Assembly (NCBI GenBank): GCA_900290255.1
Contig: OMOD01000147.1
Span: forward strand, 1-50,056
DNA from: Candidatus Sulfotelmatobacter kueseliae
Lineage (GTDB): Bacteria; Acidobacteriota; Terriglobia; Terriglobales; Acidobacteriaceae
Direction of reading: 5' to 3'
DNA length: 50,056 nt
Shown in pieces: positions 32,726 to 41,076 of the stretch (within the stretch, counting starts at the first letter, position 1; each line of letters starts with the position of its first letter). A program made the translations under genes and the position numbers. The notes beneath the pieces are model-generated. The model did no database searches, had not been told where the DNA came from, and saw only the letters and a program-made list of their open reading frames with translations.

Positions 32726-34669
32726 ATGACACGATTCGGGCAATTCTCTCGCCGGAATTTTATGACAACGGCCGTCGCCGCCGCTGGTTCGGCTCTTTTA
32801 CCCAAGGTGTTAATGGCAAGCCCGCGGCAAGATCCAGTGGTAGACATTACGCAAAAAGACGGGAAGACCGTGAGCTACGAGAAAATCCCCTGGCAAGTGC
32901 GCCCCTTCGCGATGAAACAAGTGCGACTGGGAGAAGGCTCGTGCAAGATCGCGATGGAGGCTGACCGTCAATATTTGCACTCTCTGCCCCCGGAGCGTCT
33001 GCTGCATACATTCCGCATCAACGCCGGCATTGCTTCCTCGGCGCAGCCACTGGGAGGCTGGGAGGCCCCGGACTGTGAACTGCGCGGTCACTATGCCGGC
33101 GGTCACTACCTTTCCGCCTGCGCCCTGATGTACGCCAGCAGCGGAGACGAAGACCTGAAGAAAAACGCCGACACCGTGGTCGCCGGACTCGGCAACTGCC
33201 AAGCTGCGTTGAAAAGTGGCTACCTGAGCGCCTTCCCGATTGAGTTTTTTGATCGCCTGCGTGAGCGTCAGCGGGTCTGGGCGCCGTTCTACACCGTACA
33301 TAAGATCATGGCCGGCCTCCTGGACATGTACGTCTACTGCGGCAACGAGCAGGCGCTCGAAATGGTCCAGAAAATGGCGGGCTGGACCGCGGGCTATACC
33401 GGCTCTCTCAGCTACGACCACATGCAGCGTGTGCTGGGAACTGAGTACGGCGGCATGGGCGAGGTGCTCTCGAATCTCTATGCTGTCACCGGCAAGGACT
33501 ACTACCTCGAAGTAGCTCAGCGCTTCGATAAGCAGCAGTTCTTCGATCCCCTGGCCGCCCACCGCGACGAACTGAAGGGGCTGCACGTCAACACTCACAT
33601 CCCCCAGGTGATCGCCGCCGCCCGATACTACGAACTCACCGGCGAGAGCCGCTATCGCGAGATCGCGGAATATTTCTGGCATGAAGTCGTCAGCGAGCGT
33701 TCGTATTGCACCGGCGGCACCAGTAACGGCGAATCGTGGAATACGGATCCCGGCAAACTTTCGACTGAACTGGGCCCGAGCACGACGGAATGCTGCTGCG
33801 CCTACAACATGATGAAGTTGACGCGGCACTTGTTCGGGTGGTCGGCCGATCCGCGCCTGATGGATTACTACGAGCGCACGCTGTTCAATCACCGCCTTGG
33901 CACCATCAATCCCGAAGACGGCACCATGATGTACTACTTGCCGCTGGCCGCAGGCTACTGGAAGACGTTTGGCAAACCCTTTGACTCTCTGTGGTGCTGC
34001 ACCGGGACTGGGTCGGAAGAGTACGCCAAGCTGACCGACACCATCTACTTCCACGACGCCGATTCGCTCTATGTGAACCTCTACCTTGATTCTCAACTGG
34101 ATTGGTCGGAGAAAGGACTGCGCTTCCAGCAGGAGACTCGCTTTCCGGAAGAGCAGGGAACGACCATCACGGTTTCCGCCAAGAACCCGGCGCGGCTCGC
34201 AATCAACCTTAGGATCCCATACTGGGCGCAGGGTGGTAGCGTGAAAATCAACGGGGCTGCGCTCCCGGCATTTTCCAGTCCAAGCAGCTATCTCACCCTC
34301 GACCGCGTCTGGAAGACCGGCGACAAGATCGAACTCAGCCTGCCGATGGGACTCCACATCCACAGCATGCCCGACGACGAGACGATCCAGGCCGCCATGT
34401 ATGGCCCTCTGGTGCTGGCAGGACGTTTCGAAGCGGTCACCAAGGACATGAGCTACGGCGACTACGAACCGAAGCCGGGCGACCAGCGCAAAGTGCCAGA
34501 CATCATTGCGGACGCGAGCAAACCCACGGCATGGATCGAACCCGATGCCAAGCAGTCCCTCACCTTCCAAACAGTGGGGCAATCACAACCGATCACCCTG
34601 GTTCCTCTCAACAAAGTGATCCACGAGCGTTACGCGGTCTATTGGAAGGTGGACAACAAGTCGGCGTAA
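32726..34669 (+). CDS. GH127 beta-L-arabinofuranosidase, Tat-exported
   Basis: A 647-residue protein, close to the 658 of Bifidobacterium HypBA1. ATG 32726 follows GGAGGT at seven bases and starts a Tat signal (FSRRNFMTTAVAAAGSALL). The barrel contains the zinc and cysteine-nucleophile signature of the family: Glu355 and Cys357 in STTECCCAYNM, then Cys424-Cys425 in LWCCTGTGSEE. HypBA1 cleaves beta-L-arabinofuranose from hydroxyproline-linked chains; other GH127/GH146 members act on arabinan or pectin. With hydroxyproline genes in the same window, Hyp-arabinoside cleavage is the favoured role, but specificity is inference. It is followed by a DUF885 gene in the same direction, 72 bases on. Confidence 0.87.
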   Translation: MTRFGQFSRRNFMTTAVAAAGSALLPKVLMASPRQDPVVDITQKDGKTVSYEKIPWQVRPFAMKQVRLGEGSCKIAMEADRQYLHSLPPERLLHTFRINAGIASSAQPLGGWEAPDCELRGHYAGGHYLSACALMYASSGDEDLKKNADTVVAGLGNCQAALKSGYLSAFPIEFFDRLRERQRVWAPFYTVHKIMAGLLDMYVYCGNEQALEMVQKMAGWTAGYTGSLSYDHMQRVLGTEYGGMGEVLSNLYAVTGKDYYLEVAQRFDKQQFFDPLAAHRDELKGLHVNTHIPQVIAAARYYELTGESRYREIAEYFWHEVVSERSYCTGGTSNGESWNTDPGKLSTELGPSTTECCCAYNMMKLTRHLFGWSADPRLMDYYERTLFNHRLGTINPEDGTMMYYLPLAAGYWKTFGKPFDSLWCCTGTGSEEYAKLTDTIYFHDADSLYVNLYLDSQLDWSEKGLRFQQETRFPEEQGTTITVSAKNPARLAINLRIPYWAQGGSVKINGAALPAFSSPSSYLTLDRVWKTGDKIELSLPMGLHIHSMPDDETIQAAMYGPLVLAGRFEAVTKDMSYGDYEPKPGDQRKVPDIIADASKPTAWIEPDAKQSLTFQTVGQSQPITLVPLNKVIHERYAVYWKVDNKSA

Positions 34670-34741
34670 GTCGTCTTACACAGGCGCTGCGGGGTTAAGG
34701 TATCCCTTCAGAGCGAGAACGTGGAAAAGGGGAAACCAATC

Positions 34742-36538
34742 ATGAACTTCCGTGTGCGGCCCGCAGTGGGCAGTGTGGCCCTCATCTGCTGCGCACTGAT
34801 GCTGATGCCATCTTCGGTTGCGCAGAACGGTCCTCCGGCGCTGTCGTCGCTGGAGAATCGGCGCCAGCAGCTACTCTCTTTGTTCGATGAAGAATGGCAG
34901 TATGAGTTGCGCACCAATCCCGAATTCGCCACCGTCTTGGGTGATCCCCGCTACAACGACCGTCTCCGCGATAACTCCCCGGAGTTCTTTCAGTCCGATC
35001 TCGAGCAGGAACGCAGGTTCCTCGCGCGCTTCGAGGCCATCGATCCGGCCGGCTTTTCCGAGCAAGACACACTCAGCCGCGAACTGATGATCCGAGAACT
35101 GCGTCAGGAAATCGAAGGCGCTCAGTTCAAACCCTGGGAGATGCCGGTCAATCAGATGGGCGGTCCGCATCTGGAAATGCCGGATCTTGTCGTGCTCACG
35201 CCCTTCAACACCGTCGTCGACTACGAGAATTACGTGGCGCGGCTGCGTCAGATCCCGCGCCTGTTCGATCAGGTGATGGCGAACATGCGGCAAGGCATGC
35301 GGGACGGGCTCATGCCTCCGCGTTATCTTCTCGAAAAGGTAGCGGCTGAAGCCGACGGCATTGCCGGCAACGCTGGCGAGGCCAGCCCTTTTGCTGTGCC
35401 GCTGAAGAAGTTTCCTGCCGCGGTTCCGCAGGCGGACCAGAAACGCCTGCGCGAGGCGGTTCTGGCGACCATCGACGGGCAGGTCGTGCCCGCTTACCAG
35501 CACTTTGCCAACTTCGTCCGCAACGAATACGCGCCCCGTGGCCGCACCGACCCGGGCCTGTGGGCCCTCCCGGACGGTGCAGCGCGGTATCGCTTCGCGA
35601 TCCGCCGCGTGACTACGACCGACCTGACGCCGGATCAGATCCACGAACTCGGCCTCAAGCAAGTCGCTGAGGTTGAAGCCGAAATGCTGGCGGTCGCGCA
35701 TCAGCTCGGATTCAAGGATCTGGCCAGCCTCAACGACCACATCAAGAACGAACGCCGCTTCTACGCAACTTCCGGCCAGCAATTACTCGACCTGTACGCG
35801 GGCTATGCGCGCGACATGGAACCCGAGCTACCCAAGCTTTTTGGCCGCCTGCCCAAGAGCAAGCTCGCTGTGATTCCCATGGAAGCCTCGCGCTCCAAGA
35901 ATGCCGTGCCCGCTGATTACACCGACGGCACGGCGGATGGTTCCCGCCCGGGTCACATCAACGTCAATGAATGGGATCCCGAGCACCGCCTAGTGCTGAA
36001 TGTTGAGGCCATCGCTTACCACGAAGGTATTCCCGGCCACCATCTCCAGCTTTCGCTGGCACAGGAAATGCAAGACTTGCCTGCCTTTCGCCAACATGCC
36101 GGCTATACCGCCTTCGTCGAGGGCTGGGCTCTCTATGCCGAGCGGCTGGGCAAGGAAGTTGGCCGCTACCAGGACCCTTACAGCAACTATGGACGCTTGG
36201 AGAACGAAATGTGGCGCGCCATCCGGCTGGTGATCGATACAGGCGTGCACGAAAAGCGTTGGACCCGCGATCAAATGGTGGACTATTTCCATCGCTACAC
36301 CGCCATGGACGAGCCCAACGTTCAGAGCGAAGTGGATCGCTACATCGCGTGGCCCGGTCAGGCCCTGGCCTACAAACTCGGGCAACTCGAGATTCTGAAA
36401 CTCCGCGAAGCGGCACAGAAACAGCTCGGCCCCAGATTCGACCTGCGCGCTTTTCACGACGAAGTGCTGGCCAACGGCGCTTTGCCGCTGGACGTTCTCG
36501 ACTCGGGGGTAACAGCCTGGATCAAGAGTCAGCATTAG
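34742..36538 (+). CDS. DUF885 family metallopeptidase-like protein, exported
   Basis: A 598-residue protein. ATG 34742 is preceded by AAGGGG and starts a signal peptide ending near SSVAQ; a GTG 21 bases upstream is weaker. The zinc-site-like motif HEGIPGHH (His427, Glu428, His433, His434) and the downstream EGWALYAE (Glu460) are the mark of DUF885 proteins, which look like gluzincin peptidases. The specificity of the family is not well defined. Following a GH127 enzyme, it could digest the peptide backbone after arabinose removal; this is inference. Confidence 0.82.
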   Translation: MNFRVRPAVGSVALICCALMLMPSSVAQNGPPALSSLENRRQQLLSLFDEEWQYELRTNPEFATVLGDPRYNDRLRDNSPEFFQSDLEQERRFLARFEAIDPAGFSEQDTLSRELMIRELRQEIEGAQFKPWEMPVNQMGGPHLEMPDLVVLTPFNTVVDYENYVARLRQIPRLFDQVMANMRQGMRDGLMPPRYLLEKVAAEADGIAGNAGEASPFAVPLKKFPAAVPQADQKRLREAVLATIDGQVVPAYQHFANFVRNEYAPRGRTDPGLWALPDGAARYRFAIRRVTTTDLTPDQIHELGLKQVAEVEAEMLAVAHQLGFKDLASLNDHIKNERRFYATSGQQLLDLYAGYARDMEPELPKLFGRLPKSKLAVIPMEASRSKNAVPADYTDGTADGSRPGHINVNEWDPEHRLVLNVEAIAYHEGIPGHHLQLSLAQEMQDLPAFRQHAGYTAFVEGWALYAERLGKEVGRYQDPYSNYGRLENEMWRAIRLVIDTGVHEKRWTRDQMVDYFHRYTAMDEPNVQSEVDRYIAWPGQALAYKLGQLEILKLREAAQKQLGPRFDLRAFHDEVLANGALPLDVLDSGVTAWIKSQH

Positions 36539-36551
36539 CACTTCTTCTGAG

Positions 36552-36571
36552 CCGCTTGAGTGAAAAAGCGG
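36552..36571 (+). terminator. Hairpin after the GH127-DUF885 genes
   Basis: CCGCTT (36552-36557) pairs with AAGCGG (36566-36571) around an eight-base loop, 14 bases after the DUF885 stop. No strong T run follows, so this is a probable rather than certain terminator. Confidence 0.45.
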
Positions 36572-36742
36572 ATCGGCTACCCGCTTAATGGCTTGACCGA
36601 TTTGCGCAATGCTCTTTTCTGCACGCCACATCTGTGCAACTGTCGTAGGGGAATTTGCGGTACTGCCGCGCCTTTGTCTTGCACCCAACTTTTGTACTCA
36701 TCGCTAACCGGAGCCGTCACACGCGGATAAGAATCTTTATGC

Positions 36743-36774
36743 GTTAGTCGCTATTTTGTTATAGTGCCTATCAC
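36743..36774 (+). promoter_or_regulatory. 32-bp TetR-type box, copy 1
   Basis: Begins GTTAGTCGCTATTTTG and ends ATCAC; 27 of 32 bases are identical, without gaps, to 38568-38599 before the SDR gene. It contains a TTGTTATAGT stretch that could hold the -10 region. It lies 90 bases before the TetR start, where autoregulation is expected. Confidence 0.6.
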
Positions 36775-36864
36775 ATTGCCTGGTAAGGTGGCGATTCGCA
36801 TCCTTTCGGGCAATCTAGGAGGGCGGCGCGGGAAGTCGTTGCCGAACGAACTGAAAACACCGCG

Positions 36865-37458
36865 GTGGGACTTCGTGAGCGTAAGAAAGCCCGACTGCGT
36901 CAGCAGATCATCGATACCTCGATCAAACTGTTTCGCAAGCGCGGCTTTGAGAACACGCGAATCGACGACATCGTACAAGTTCTAGAGATTAGCCAGCCCA
37001 CGTTCTTCCGGTATTTTTCCAGCAAGGACGGGGTTCTGCGCGAGGTCGGGGAACGGGGATTTGCCTGCATACGGGACCGGTTGCGCTCGGAGTTGTCTAG
37101 CGATGCGAGCACGGCGGAACGCATGCGCCGGCTCTATGTCAGCATGGCAAAGGAAGTGGAGGCGGACCGCAGCTTGTGGCAGGCCGTTGTCCTTTCGGGC
37201 GCGATGGATCCAGTGCGTTGCGCTAGTATGCGCGGACACGAGGAAGCCACGGTTGGCTTGCTGCGAGAGATTCTCGTGCAGGGACAAAAGAGAGGTGAAA
37301 TTACGCACGATTTTCCGGTCGTCCAGTTGGCGGAATTTATGGAAGGCCTCTACAACACTGTCGTGCGGCAGTGGGCAGTTGATTTGACCGGACCGCACAA
37401 GCTCACAGATCGAGTACGCAGCGCAGTGGAGTTTTTCCTTCGAGGGCTCCAGCCCTGA
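36865..37458 (+). CDS. TetR family transcriptional regulator
   Basis: A 197-residue regulator. GTG 36865 gives the classic start GLRERKKARLRQQIIDTSI. The helix-turn-helix is TRIDDIVQVLEISQPTFFRYF (read as residues about 30-50), followed by an all-helical ligand domain. It heads a set of alcohol/acyl-CoA oxidation genes, and the DNA box before it recurs before the SDR gene. TetR proteins of such clusters are usually relieved by an acyl-CoA or the substrate. The ligand cannot be read here. Confidence 0.9.
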   Translation: MGLRERKKARLRQQIIDTSIKLFRKRGFENTRIDDIVQVLEISQPTFFRYFSSKDGVLREVGERGFACIRDRLRSELSSDASTAERMRRLYVSMAKEVEADRSLWQAVVLSGAMDPVRCASMRGHEEATVGLLREILVQGQKRGEITHDFPVVQLAEFMEGLYNTVVRQWAVDLTGPHKLTDRVRSAVEFFLRGLQP

Positions 37459-37514
37459 ATTCTTCGAGTGGTGCAGTCGACTCTTTGTAGACGTGGTTCC
37501 GGAGGGGAAGGAAG

Positions 37515-38537
37515 ATGAAAGCTGCCGTGCTCCGCAACTTCAAGACTCCGCTCACGGTTCAAGATGTCTCTCTTCCCAAACCCACAGAGAGTGAAGTTCT
37601 GATCAAGGTTGAAGTTTGCGGTGTGTGCCACTCCGATTTGCACGTCGCGGATGGCGATTGGTCTCAGCTGGCTGGGATCGTCAAGAAGCCGCTCATCCTC
37701 GGGCACGAAGTGGTTGGTACGATTGTTGAGGCCGGCTCGGTAGTGCAGAGTGTTAAGGTCGGCGATCGCGTCGGCGTGCCATGGATCCATTGGACCTGTG
37801 AAAAATGTGAGTCTTGCCGCGAAGGCAGCGAGAACCTTTGCGTCCGGCAGCAAATTACCGGTGTGACCGTGGACGGTGGATATGCCGAATTTGTGAAAGC
37901 AGCCGCTACGCATGTCGCCAAGATTCCGGCTAATCTTGCCCCGGAGCAGGCCGCTCCTCTGCTATGCGCCGGGGTTACCGTCCATCGCGCCCTTAAACAG
38001 TCACGCATCACGACGGGGCAACGCTTAGCGGTGTTTGGAGTAGGTGGTCTGGGGCACCTCGCTGTCCAGATCGGCCGCGAACTCGGAGCGGACGTCACCG
38101 CAATTGACATCAGCGAAGAGAAACTCGCTCTGGCCAAGACTCTCGGAGCCTCCAGGACGCTGAATGCCGTATCCGATAAAGTCGTGCAGCAATTGCGGTC
38201 CCAAGGCGGAGTTCACGTCGCCTTGGTGACGTCCGCGGCAAAAGCCGCCTACGACATGGCGTTTTATTGTGTGCGTCCCACGGGAATTCTGCTCGCCGTG
38301 GGCTTGCCCGCTCAGGACATTTGTTTCCCGCCCATCCTGCTGGCGGCGGGAGAAATCCGGATTCAAGCTTCTGCGGTTGGTACGCGACAGGATCTCGAGG
38401 AAATTCTCGCCATGGGTGCGGCGGGGAAGGTCCAGTGCGAGGTAGCGACACAGCCGTTGTCCCAGGCGAACGAAGTACTGGAGCAACTGCGCCGGGGAAA
38501 AGTTTCCGGCCGGCTAGTGTTAAGCATCAGCCCCTAG
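37515..38537 (+). CDS. Zinc-dependent alcohol dehydrogenase
   Basis: A 340-residue medium-chain dehydrogenase, with the start ATG 37515 preceded by GGAGGGGAAGGAAG. Catalytic zinc ligands appear in GVCHSDLH and GHEVVG; the structural zinc is bound by the four cysteines of CEKCESCREGSENLC. The NAD-binding motif is GVGGLGHLAVQ near residue 175. Bacterial relatives (AdhP/AdhA type) oxidise primary alcohols to aldehydes. It lies 56 bases after the TetR gene and probably shares its promoter. Confidence 0.9.
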   Translation: MKAAVLRNFKTPLTVQDVSLPKPTESEVLIKVEVCGVCHSDLHVADGDWSQLAGIVKKPLILGHEVVGTIVEAGSVVQSVKVGDRVGVPWIHWTCEKCESCREGSENLCVRQQITGVTVDGGYAEFVKAAATHVAKIPANLAPEQAAPLLCAGVTVHRALKQSRITTGQRLAVFGVGGLGHLAVQIGRELGADVTAIDISEEKLALAKTLGASRTLNAVSDKVVQQLRSQGGVHVALVTSAAKAAYDMAFYCVRPTGILLAVGLPAQDICFPPILLAAGEIRIQASAVGTRQDLEEILAMGAAGKVQCEVATQPLSQANEVLEQLRRGKVSGRLVLSISP

Positions 38538-38567
38538 GTTCTTCATCGGAACACGATATGCGTTGAC

Positions 38568-38599
38568 GTTAGTCGCTATATTGTGATATTGACGATCAC
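38568..38599 (+). promoter_or_regulatory. 32-bp TetR-type box, copy 2
   Basis: Second copy of the box at 36743, five mismatches in 32. It begins GTTAGTCGCTATATTG and also contains an inverted GTGAT/ATCAC pair. It lies 43 bases before the SDR start, so the SDR-to-hydratase genes likely form a second unit under the same regulator. Confidence 0.6.
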
Positions 38600-38641
38600 T
38601 TTGCCCAAACACGAAATGTCGGGCCAGGAGCTTTCCAGGCC

Positions 38642-39412
38642 GTGAATGCCAGGCAGTTGTTCGACCTTACCGGGCGCGTCGCCATCATCACGGGTGGTTC
38701 CATCGGCCTTGGCCGCCAGATGGCCGAAGGATTGGCGGAAATGGGAGCAAATGTTGCGCTGTGTGCCCGCAAGAAGGAGCGGTGTCAGGAAGCGGCCGAC
38801 CAGCTGGCCGGCCTGGGTGTCAAAACCCTTGCCCTCGGCTGCGACGTGAAAGACCCGGCAGCGATCCAGGAAGTGGTGGCATTGACTCTGCAGAATTTCG
38901 GCCGCATCGACATCCTCATCAACAATGCGGGCGTCTCGTGGGGGGCTCCGGTCGAAGAAATGACGCTGGAGCAATGGAACAAGGTCATGGACACGAACCT
39001 CACCGGAACTTTCCTGTTCTCGCAAGCCGTGGGCAAAGCCATGATCGGGCAAGGACACGGCAAGATCATCAACATAGCCTCGGTGGCGGGCCTGGGCGGA
39101 GCTTCTTCGGACCTGCAAGCCATCGGCTACCACGCCAGCAAAGGCGGGGTCATCGCCTTCACCAAAGATCTGGCGTGCAAATGGGCAGCGCACAATATCC
39201 AGGTCAATGCCATCGCACCGGGCTGGTTTCCCACGCACATGTCCAACTGGATTCTCGAGCACCGCAAGGAGACCCTGCTGGAAAAGATTCCTCTTCACCG
39301 TTTTGGCAGCGACCATGACCTAAAAGGCGCTGCCATTTTTCTGGCTTCTGATGCCTCGGCCTACGTTACAGGCCATGTTCTTGTCGTGGACGGAGGCCAG
39401 ACTGCCTGGTAG
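38642..39412 (+). CDS. Short-chain dehydrogenase/reductase
   Basis: A 256-residue SDR from GTG 38642, with AGGAGC upstream. The cofactor motif TGGSIGLG is at residue about 17, the structural NNAG at about 95, and the catalytic Tyr and Lys in YHASKGG. The family oxidises or reduces hydroxyl/keto groups; 3-hydroxyacyl or gluconate-type substrates are common. It is followed by an acyl-CoA ligase gene ten bases on, which suggests a role in the oxidation of a short or branched acid. Confidence 0.9.
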   Translation: MNARQLFDLTGRVAIITGGSIGLGRQMAEGLAEMGANVALCARKKERCQEAADQLAGLGVKTLALGCDVKDPAAIQEVVALTLQNFGRIDILINNAGVSWGAPVEEMTLEQWNKVMDTNLTGTFLFSQAVGKAMIGQGHGKIINIASVAGLGGASSDLQAIGYHASKGGVIAFTKDLACKWAAHNIQVNAIAPGWFPTHMSNWILEHRKETLLEKIPLHRFGSDHDLKGAAIFLASDASAYVTGHVLVVDGGQTAW

Positions 39413-39421
39413 TCACCGCGC

Positions 39422-41018
39422 ATGAACGTTCCGCTCACGCCCGTCCGCTTCCTCCGTTATGCGGAGCAGCAATTTCCAAACAAGACGGCAGTGGTTTGCC
39501 AGGACCAGCGATTTACCTACGCGCAGTTTGCTGATCGCGCGGCCCGACTGGCTGGCGCCTTGCGCGCGGCCGGAGTGAAGGCTGGGGATCGGGTCGCCTT
39601 TCTCAGCATGAATTGTCATCGGCTGCTGGAGGCGTACTTTGGAGTCCTCGATGCCGGGGCCGTCCTGCTGCCGCTCAATTACCGTCTCGCGTCTCATGAA
39701 CTTTCCTACATCCTGAACGATTCTGGCGCTACCAAATTGTTTTTGGGACAGGACTTCCTTGGTCTTGTGGATTCCTTTCGTACGAAACTGACCAGCGTCG
39801 GCTCCTGCCACCTGCTCGATGCGACTCCTCAAGCTGAGTGGCTTGCTTCTGAAAACTACGAACAACTCCTGGCCGCCGCAACGCCGCACCGCGCGGAAAT
39901 CACATTTTTTGACGAGAATTCTCTCTGCGAACTTTTCTACACGAGCGGGACAAGCGCTGATCCCAAAGGCGTGATGCTTACCCACAGGAACATCTACCTC
40001 CACGCTTTGCATATAGCTCTGTTCCACCAGTCCAAGTATGAAGATGTATTCCTGCATACGATTCCCTTATTCCACGCCAACGGCTGGGGTGCGGCGCACA
40101 CAGTCACCCTCGTGGGCGCAACCCATGTCATGAGTCCGCGATTTATTCCGCAAGAGATCTTTCGCCTGGTGGAGCGGGAGCGAGTCGGTTCCCTCAGCCT
40201 GGTGCCCATTATGGCAGCCGCGTTGGTGAATTGCCCGGAGCGTTCCAAGTATGACTTGAGTTCGCTACAGTGGATCACGATTGGGGGCGCAGCATCGTTC
40301 CCTTCCCTAATGCGTGAGGTCGAGCAGAAGCTCGGCTGCAAGTGTTTTTCCGGATACGGCCTGACCGAGTGCTCACCGTCTCTCGCGACGGCTGAACTCA
40401 AGCCAGATGTGGTGTGCGAACCCGAGCAGCGCTATGTGCTCCAGTCCATGACTGGCTACGCCTATCCGGGAGTAGAACTGCGTGTCGTGGATTTCGAGGA
40501 CCGGGACGTGCCTCACAATGGCGAGACCATGGGCGAAATCATTGCCCGCAGCGACAGTGTGATGGCGGGCTATTGGCAGCAACCCGAGGCTACCGCGGAA
40601 GCCTTGCGAGGCGGTTGGTTTCACACCGGCGACATGGCAGTCGTCATGGAGAACGGTTACATCCTGATCGTCGATCGAAAAAAAGACATTATTGTCAGCG
40701 GTGGCGAGAATATCTCATCGCTGGAAGTGGAGAGAACGTTGTTGGCGCATCCTGCCGTGTACGAAGCCGCGGTGATCTCAGTCAGAGACGACAAGTGGGG
40801 GGAAGTCCCCAAAGGGGCGGTGATTCTAAAACCGGGATGCACCGCGACGGAAGCGGAACTCATTGAGTTCTGCCGCTCGAACCTGGCGCACTACATAATG
40901 TCCACGTTCGATCGAATTCTCCGAGACCTTGACCAAGACTGCGACTGGGAAAGTTTTGAAGAAAGAACTGCGGGCGAAATTCGGGGGCGGGGCAGGGACG
41001 CTTACGCGGGAATTGTGA
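39422..41018 (+). pseudogene. Acyl-CoA ligase (AMP-binding) with C-terminal frameshift
   Basis: A fatty-acyl-CoA-ligase-like gene. Motifs are intact up to the C-terminal domain: LFYTSGTSADPKGVMLTHRN (A3), YGLTECSP (A5), GWFHTGD (A7), DRKKDIIVSGGENIS (A8). After CRSNLAHY the frame is lost: at 40895-40898 four bases (ATAA) stand where one codon is expected. The expected continuation (CPRSIEF, then TKTATGKVLKKELRAKF with the A10 catalytic lysine) is fully present in the +1 frame from 40899 to a TGA at 41016-41018. The undisturbed frame runs on to 41086 with unrelated residues and overlaps the next gene. Either a real mutation that inactivates adenylation, a sequencing error or, least likely, programmed frameshifting. 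Confidence 0.85.
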
Positions 41019-41076
41019 CCGGCGGCAGCATCGATACGCGGGGCGAACCCGGAGCGCAGCCCCGTAAGGAGATGGG

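Larger units (their letters stand above)
36539..36864. other. Intergenic region before the TetR gene
   Basis: 326 bases with no convincing gene. It holds the hairpin at 36552 and the 32-bp box at 36743. It separates the glycoprotein locus from the acyl-oxidation cluster. Confidence 0.6.

Noticed and set aside
32810..34582. A 590-codon open frame on the minus strand through the GH127 gene
   Set aside because: It mirrors the third-position GC bias of the true gene, has no domain and no ribosome site; the plus strand shows Tat signal and catalytic residues.
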